Source of the DNA: Mytilus californianus
Taxonomy: Eukaryota; Mollusca; Bivalvia; Mytilida; Mytilidae
Length of the DNA: 64,000 nt
NCBI RefSeq assembly: GCF_021869535.1
Contig: NW_026262734.1
Span: forward strand, 72,005,839-72,069,838
Direction: 5' to 3'
Both the position numbers and the translations under genes were made by a program. The notes under the pieces were generated by a model. The model was not told the origin of the DNA, searched no databases, and saw only the letters and a program-made list of their open reading frames with translations. Below, one piece after another: positions 57,127 through 64,000 of the stretch. Positions within the stretch are counted from its first letter, which is position 1, and each line of letters begins with the position of its first letter.

Positions 57127-57580
57127 CGGAAGTATTTATGAACGATTACCAATGAAACAACTCTCCACAAGAGACCAAGTGACACAGAAATTAACAATTA
57201 TAGGTCACCGTACGACCTTCAACAATGAGCAAAACCCATACCAAAATTAAAGTCAGCTATAAAAGGCCCCGAAATGACAAATGTAAAACAATTCAAACGA
57301 GAAAACTAACAGCCTGATTTATGTACAAAATAATGAACGAAAAACAAATATGATATACAGCAACAAACGACAACCACTGAATTACAGGCTCCTGACTTGG
57401 GACAGGCACATACAGAATGTGGCGGGGTTAAACTTGTTTGAAGGCATTCAACCCTCCCCTAACCTGGGACAGTGGTGTAACAGTACAACATAAGAATAAA
57501 CTAGAAAAATCAGTTGAAAGTTCAAACGGGCTTAACTAATCAGATGGATACACAGCAGAAATACATCTAACAAAAACACA
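57127..57580 (+). repeat. Mussel interspersed repeat (GCCAATGAGACAAC family), near full length
   Basis: Contains TATAGGTCACCGTACGACC, AGTCAGCTATAAAAGGCCCC, CCTGACTTGGGACAGGCAC, AATGTGGCGGGGTTAAAC and CCTAACCTGGGACAGTGG. It ends near CAGATGGATA. Very abundant in Mytilus from memory. No coding capacity seen. Confidence 0.75.
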
Positions 57581-57950
57581 GAGTGGACGTGGCAGCTAGG
57601 GTACTTATACATCCCCACAACAAAAAGACAAGCCATGAATGTGCATATGTATATAAAAATAATATTTAGTTTGATTTTAATTTACTGATAACAAAATCAA
57701 TATTAATACCAATAAAAACAATATTCAAAGATCTAATTACAGTGTTGAATTGGTAACCTTTAAGAATAAGTTTATTTAAAGGATCTATAAGTTTACCGGA
57801 TCGTATCTAAATTTCCGGGCTCGGTACACAACATCTCCGTAAAAATTAGGATGTGCTTTCCCGTTTGAGATTAGCTTTCTACAGGTACGTACAACCAAAC
57901 TTTGTATTTATGAAAAGCAATTCTCTCATTGAATTTTAACCAATATAAAA
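57581..57950. other. No recognised feature
   Basis: AT-rich gap between two copies of the same interspersed repeat; nothing seen. Confidence 0.4.
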
Positions 57951-58385
57951 AAGAAGATGTGGTATGATTGCCAATGAGACAACTCCCCACAAGAGACCAA
58001 ATGACACAGAAATTAACAACTATAGGTCACCGTACGGTCTTCAACAATGAGCAAAGCCCATACCACACAGTCAGCTATAAAAGGCCCCGAAATGACAATG
58101 TAAAACAATTCAAACGAGAAAACTAACGGCCTAATTTATGTACAAAAAATGAACGAAAAACAAATATGTAACACATAAACAAACGACAACCACTGAATTA
58201 CAGGCTCCTGACTTGGGACAGGCACATACATAAAGAATGTGGCGGGGTTAAACATGTTAGCGGGATCCCAACCCCCCCCCTAACCTGGGACAGTGGTGTA
58301 ACAGTACAACACAAGAACGAACTATAAAAATCAGTTGAAAGAGGCTTAACTCAGCAGATGGATAAAAATACAAATACTACAAATA
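57951..58385 (+). repeat. Mussel interspersed repeat, second copy
   Basis: Same family and orientation as 57127-57580, starting AAGATGTGGTATGATTGCC and ending near CAGATGGATA. Confidence 0.78.
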
Positions 58386-58565
58386 CAAGAGGACGTCAAC
58401 TCTATTCCTCAACTAGAAAAAAATCAGTTTCCTCTACATAACCAATATAAAATAACTGTAATTTCGTTAATTTCAATTTATTTTAACGAAAAAACAAGGT
58501 CCCTTACCCTCAGTTTTTATTTTGAAATTTGAAAATACATTGACCAAGAAGTCATTTACAGAAGC

Positions 58566-58921
58566 TTAAGGATGTACTTAGGTCAGGTTTAGGAATTTTT
58601 GTAAGATGTTTGGACTCCTTGGTTTTTTTCCTACGATGCAGGGTAAAATATTTTGCCCCATAACACCCATTTTTCTTTTCACATGAGGCTTCAATAGCTC
58701 ATAAAAGGTCATTTATCAAAATTATCATACCAATGCAAATATAAGGTAAAAGTCCGAGTCAGCCTTTTCCCGCTATTTAAAAAAAATTAAATATCTCGAA
58801 AATGAGCTCCATAACCTATCAATATGTTTAGCTTATTTTGTTCCTTAACTAATGCTCTTCTGACTTATAGTATCAATTTTGAATTCTAGACTTTTTTAAT
58901 TTCACCTAAGTACATCCTTAA
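58566..58921. mobile_element. MITE with TTAAGGATGTACTTAGGT ends spanning the arm boundary
   Basis: TTAAGGATGTACTTAGGT at 58566 is matched by ACCTAAGTACATCCTTAA ending at 58921. The right arm of the inverted repeat begins at 58810, inside this MITE; the left arm holds only the matching half (55372-55484). Confidence 0.88.
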
Positions 58922-59740
58922 GACAAATTGCTTTCTTTAAAAAAAGAAAAGCAATACGTGAACCTAAGACAGCTGACTGGTCACCAAAAGATTGTTGCTG
59001 AATTTTTGTTTCCATTTGAATTGAAATAATTGACTGTGAAAAGAAGAAGATAATGATGAAGTTAAACAACCTTTATTAAAACTATGTAATAGTGTGTACA
59101 TTCCTGCACATCTCAGTTGAAAGTAATGTTGGATAGTTGTGAATAGAAATGTGTATATATATACAGCTACTATTTGAATATACATTTTAAAGATCGACTA
59201 TTTCATTTGTTACTTGGCATTGTACATCATTTTCTTTCATAAACCTATTGCAAATCCCAGTTTGTACAAACCGGATGTATAATGCAAATTGCAAAAACCA
59301 ATTACAATATAAATTAAAACACTCAGTTAGCTTTATAATCTGCGTTACGGCAGGGGCATAAAAAAGCTTTATTAGACGAATCATTTTGGTGAATTATATT
59401 CTTATAATTGATAATCAGCACTTCTGTCATTAGAGAAATGTTATTAAGAACCTTTTAGAACAAACATTATTTCTAGTTTATCTGGACGATCACTAAGACA
59501 CTTGATGATCTTTAATAGTGCAGTGATACAGGCGGTCGCCTCAATCCAGTAAATGACGTCATAAAGGTGTGTAAATTTTCCACAATCCAGTATATTTTGC
59601 AAATTCTGTAAAAATAATCCAAAATCTAGAATGATATCGAAATTTCCGACACGTTTGTTTTCAACATTTGTTTACAAATAATAATGTCTCGTGATAGATT
59701 ATACAATGATGTCAAGATTCATTATCCGCCATCTTTATGT

Positions 59741-59746
59741 GAGCAT

Positions 59747-59777
<31 letters not shown>

Positions 59778-60197
59778 GTTGCTTAACGTCCAGTGGCAAA
59801 TATTTCATGCATATTCAGGACGAGAACAAATTAACAATAAATACAATAGGTAGGTTCTGTAATAGAGGCGTCCGGGATTAAGGTCGGAGAAATTTGGACT
59901 GCCACGGGAAATGAGGGTATATTGGATAGGGACCGAAATTTAGCCTTGCAACAGGTCACCTACGGACCCCTCAAAGAGTTGTTGCAAGGGTTCTTAACGT
60001 GCAAAGAGCGTGGCACTCTCTTTACACGAGGCATCGGATTTTATCCCCATTCTGACCGGACGTGGCTTCAAATTTGTACATCCCGCACAGCCAAACGGAC
60101 GCCCCACTTTAGCAAGGGTTTTACTGCTGGTCGGAGGAAGACCAATGGTGACCATACTTCTATTCCCCAGTCACCCTTGGAGGGGAGCATACAAATT
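59741..60197 (-). mobile_element. SINE-like insertion, right-arm copy
   Basis: The same insertion with the same duplicated GAGCATACAAATT at both ends (59741-59753 and 60185-60197), so it was present before the arms were duplicated. Confidence 0.78.
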
Positions 60198-60605
60198 CTC
60201 CATCATCATAAATAGCAAATTATTGTATATTAACTTGAACAAATTGAAGATCTGTTCATGATTACACATGAAATACAAAGATATTGCAAATACAGATAAT
60301 TCAGAAATTATTAAATGGTTAGATAATAAAATCAGAGAAAAATGTCAGTTACCCATATCATCATGGTTCACATTTGTGTCCATTGTCTACATTTCTAAGA
60401 ACTAGGATTGTTACTAACAGCTCTCAAAGACAAAGGTCAACATGTACAGCACCTAAATACAACACTAATTGTAATGCTCAACGGAATTTCTGAAAACAAA
60501 AAGATTATATTCTCTGTTTTCAAAGGCAAAGAAGTTTCATATAAAAAAAATTCACAACTATGTGTACATGTATTTAACTACTGAACAGGGTTGCGTTCAA
60601 TATAG

Positions 60606-60760
60606 TAGCAGCTGCTACATAGATTTTTAACTACTAAACATGTAGCTAGCCTAGCTGCTATCTTGACTTTTAATATCTATTTAGCAGCTACATGTAGGCT
60701 AGCTACACGTTCAGTTGTCAAAAATCTACGTAGCCCTATGAAGCTGCTACGATATCAGTG
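60606..60760. repeat. Internal palindrome in right arm
   Basis: Mirror of 53545-53698 (GTAGCAGCTGCTACATAG ... CTACGTAGCCCTATG). Confidence 0.83.
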
Positions 60761-61597
60761 GTTGATCCAGAAATTTTCTTAAGTGGGGGCTGCTGCGATT
60801 ATGCTTCAGTGATTCCCTATATAATCAATGAAATATAAGATTGATTGCACCTTGTATGGATAATTCCGACACGTGTTACATCGGGAGCCCGTTTGTTTAC
60901 AAATAATAATATCACGTGATCACGCACTGCACTGACGACACAAACTACACAATTAACACATACATAACCCATTTACCTTGCTGACATGCAATGGGTTTGT
61001 TTACGGTTAACAAAAATATTGCATGTACAGTTAATGAATAAATTATTTCATCAAATAGATCAGATTTTAACCCATGACACAAATCGACTGGGTTGACATT
61101 TCTGTCAAAAAAAGTGTCATCGGGAATAATTGATAAATGGGATTAAATTGACCGTCAATAAGATCAAGAGAACCAGATCTGGAGAACCTTAACAATAATA
61201 AGTAATTCTTACCACAATTGCTGATACCAAAGGCAATTTTCTATTGGAAATGTCAAAAACATGATGATAAAATAGTTTATTAATGTTGCAGGTTATTTTC
61301 TTGTTTTGGCGCGAAATATTCTTACTCCTATTGTTTGACGTAACAAAATTTGTATAGAATTAAATTTAACTATAGCTCAGCAGAGATAAAAGTTAATATG
61401 CAGAAGCATGATAATATATTAATGATAAAATGTGTATATACTTCTGTAAAAGATTAGAATTGTACTTTACCAGTATACTTCACTTAGAATTACATTTGAG
61501 CGCAAGAACATCTCTGTTTGTGAATCGGTTGTTGTGTATTAACGGAAAATTTAGTGTGTGCTTTGCACCGAGTCTGGCGTTGCTTTACATCGAGGTC

Positions 61598-62506
61598 CTA
61601 TATCTATTCCCACTAACACAACAGACATGACTGTGTATATACTGTCGGGTACGATTCCAGTAATTAGTAAAATCCATAAACTAGCTTTGGGAACTTTTGC
61701 AAATATTTCAAGACAAGAGAGCTCTATAGAAAGACAAGTCGCAGAAAGACAAATCCTCATCTCAATAGCTGTAAAGGACAGTTTGTTCACAAAAATCAGA
61801 TCTTTATTAATCAAATACAGCCTACCATCAATCTTTAACATTTTAGATGAACCACCTTCAAAATTAAAATGGAAGAACTCTATCAGGAAAGCGATTGACA
61901 CCTTCTGGGTTGAACATGTGGTTACCATGTCTGTCTACTATAAGAGTATTTCATTTATTTCTACATCCAATTATAAAACTGGTCATCTACACAATGCTCT
62001 AGCAAGTGTCCAGACTCTGCAAAAGACATCCAGCGTCTTCCCATCAAACTTAGACTCCTTACTGTTACATACATTCTCCAATGTAATAGGGCAGCTTTCA
62101 ACCAAGTTGACATCAACGGGACAACCCAACATGTCTCTTATGCGAGGAGGACGCTGAAACATTAGACCATTTCATTCATTCATGTCCTGCTTTAGCTTCT
62201 GCTAGAAACTATCACCTGCTTGAACTTTCGAATATTATCAATAAAAGCGAGCTCTGTCCGAAATGTACAACATTAGAAAAACTAGAAATTAGTACACAAC
62301 TAATATTGGATGCTAGTGCCTTGCTCTGTAACTGTCAATGTAAATGTGGATGTACAGATTTTCTTCATCTTGTAGAATACACAAGTAGAAAACTTTGCTT
62401 TGCTTTGCACATTAGACGTAATACAATATTATTAACATTGCCGGTGAATAAAAAGAAAGGGTTGCTTGCAACCACTCAGTCAAAGGCGTGGATATTTAAA
62501 ATCTAA
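61598..62506 (+). pseudogene. LINE C-terminal fragment, right arm
   Basis: Mirror copy of 51797-52706, on the plus strand. The open frame from 61558 gives LALGTFANISRQESSIERQ, ILDEPPSKLKWKNSIRKA and IDTFWVEHV. The frame then shifts twice (IKLRLLTVTYILQCNRAAF; CLLCEEDAETLDHFIHSC) and runs to a stop at 62504-62506. It differs from the left copy by a few substitutions only. The region corresponds to the tail of a CR1/Jockey-like LINE protein, whose CCHC-like motif binds nucleic acid. The first 13 codons of the open frame (61558-61597) belong to a flanking 43-bp repeat, not the LINE. Confidence 0.8.
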
Positions 62507-62992
62507 ATTATCTTTTGTTTTAGATTTTAATAGTGTAATAAACATTTAGTGGGTGTTAAATACACCATATTCTACTATGTAACCAGAGGTGTGCCTTTGA
62601 AAGGCAGGATCTTCACACAAGACAAGACAAGACATAGCAGTTCAACCTCAAAGTTCAACCAATCGGGAAATGTTAAGTTGGGATATACCTCTATTTTTAC
62701 TGCAGGTTTTGGCATATTTAAAACGGAATTATAGAAAAAAAAAATGTTGTTAGTAGCTACGAAACAGAAAATGATAAACACTTTTAGCAAAAGATGAATT
62801 GGATCGGGGTTCTGCGTATTCATATTATTTGTACAACTCTCCTTACTCCTTGGAAGTGTGTTCTTTACATCGAAGCTTGCGTTGCTTTACATCGAGGCCA
62901 CAGTAGTTCAACCAATCACGGGGAATGTTTATTTGGGTCATGTGACCTATTTTAACTGCAGGTTTAAGAATATTTTAATCGAAATTATAGAA

Positions 62993-63976
62993 TAAACTGT
63001 TATCACAGAGATATGTCTCGCCTTTTTGTAATTTTGATAATGCAAATGTTGAAATTAAAATAGCAATACTTTAACATGTAAGTTATGCAAATATTCAAAG
63101 TCGATGAACCATGACTGAAGGTACATGGCTAAACAATCTACATGGAATGAGATGTGCCATTGCTAATACAACTGCATACCAAATACCATTGACTTATTAT
63201 AAGTCGTTCCCTTTAAACAAACCTAAACACAAACATTAACTTGTAAACTATGTAAAAGTTTCAAAGTCAATGAACCATGATCAGGGGTGGGGCTATATAA
63301 TCTCCATGGAAACGATACTTGTAAATCCCAATAAATTTGCATACCAAATATCATTGACTTAACATTAGCAGTTCATCTTAAACTGATCTAATCACAAACT
63401 AATACATGTAAAGTAAGCAAAAATTTCAAAGTAAATAGACCATGACTGAGGGGGCAGGGCCAAATATTCTCCATGGAAATGAGATGTGCTAATGCTTATA
63501 CAACTGAACACCAATTAACATTGGTCTACCACTTATGGTTCCCCTTGAACTGACCTAATCACAAACTAATACATGTTAACTTAGCAAAATTTTCAAAGTC
63601 TATAGACCATGACTAAGGGGGCGGAGCCAAACAATCTCCATGTAAATGAGATATGCCAATGCTTATACAACTGCATACCAAATATCATTGACCTACCACT
63701 AGTGGTTCCCCATAAATTGACCTAATCACAAAATAATACATGTAAACTATGAAAAGTTTCAAAGTCAATAGACCTTGACTGAGGGGGCAGGGCCAAAAAA
63801 TCTCCATGGTAATGAGATGTGTCAATGCTAATACAACTGCATACCAAATATCATTGATCTACCACTAGTGGTTCACCATGAACTAGACCTAATCACAAAC
63901 TAATACATTGTTGCCGCCGCAGACGCCGGAAACAGCATACCTATGTCTCGCTTTTTGACTCCGTCAAGGCGAGACT
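62993..63976 (+). mobile_element. TAAACTGTTATCACAGAG element, right-arm copy
   Basis: Mirror of 50329-51311. The pre-insertion form survives at 62727-62750 (ATTATAG followed by an A-run and TGTTGTTAG), showing insertion into an A-run. Confidence 0.82.
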
Positions 63977-64000
63977 AAAATGGAATGTTGTTAGTACATA

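Larger units (their letters stand above)
55485..58809. other. Spacer of the giant inverted repeat
   Basis: 3325 bp not shared between arms. It contains a TIR MITE (55770-56167), AT-rich unique sequence to 57126, two tandemly placed mussel repeats (57127-57580, 57951-58385), and the outer half of another MITE at 58566. No gene recognised. A 60-codon minus frame at 56226-56408 has no motif. Confidence 0.85.
58810..64000 (-). repeat. Giant inverted repeat, right arm (runs off the window)
   Basis: The reverse complement of 50305-55484 and still matching at the last base of the window. Contents in mirrored order: MITE half, internal palindrome, SINE-like insertion, LINE fragment, tandem-repeat element. 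Confidence 0.95.

Noticed and set aside
50305-64000. Sequencing artefact of a read folding back on itself as sole explanation of the inverted repeat
   Set aside because: A fold-back read artefact would give no unique 3.3-kb spacer and near-perfect arms. Here the spacer is unique and the arms differ by scattered substitutions. A haplotype misjoin is not excluded and is kept as a caveat in the finding.

Overview
The window looks like nuclear DNA from a marine bivalve, most likely a Mytilus-type mussel. The base composition is strongly AT-rich. There are no bacterial features and no long intact host genes. Several interspersed repeats are ones I recognise, from memory and unchecked, as common in mussel genomes: the 'gattgccaatgagacaac' repeat at 15.8, 32.1, 57.1 and 57.95 kb, the repeat near 10.1 kb, and elements ending in a stem-loop with the motif GCGGTCGTAT. 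Almost everything here is repetitive or relic DNA. Most short open frames are chance frames in AT-rich sequence or frames that stay open because of tandem repeats.

Layout. 0.5-9.5 kb holds two eroded tyrosine-recombinase relics (one + strand, one - strand of the DUF3504 type with an apparent 5-kb intron), a possible Gypsy-like zinc-knuckle relic and several tandem-repeat elements. 10-16.7 kb holds a truncated LINE nested in a tandem-repeat element, a G-rich 124-bp array present as a duplicated block, and an 82-bp tandem repeat. 16.9-25.6 kb holds a duplicated segment, one copy of which carries a 3.5-kb insertion with a 523-bp higher-order satellite; the other copy preserves the empty site. 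25.4-39 kb is a run of nested non-autonomous elements and MITE-like inverted repeats. 40.8-46.7 kb is one degenerate non-LTR retrotransposon (2A-like motif, PHD finger, endonuclease, reverse transcriptase), split by a MITE and by a 2.3-kb element of the same family as the 17.8-kb insertion. 47-49 kb holds an isolated exon resembling exon 1 of spermidine synthase, between inverted copies of an element with iterated GTCCGTTCGCCC ends. 50.3-64 kb is a giant inverted repeat: two arms of at least 5.18 kb, about 99% alike in the parts compared, around a 3.3-kb spacer. The right arm runs off the window.

The elements share a pattern. At least six families have a short motif near the 5' end, a central block of tandem units, a GACGG-rich stretch, and a 3' stem-loop that repeats the 5' motif and is followed directly by an A-run. 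Where the pre-insertion sequence can be reconstructed, insertion was into an A-run, three times into TTTAAAAA. This matches non-autonomous Helentron-like rolling-circle elements, an inference made without any autonomous copy in the window. I see no gene I would call intact and functional.
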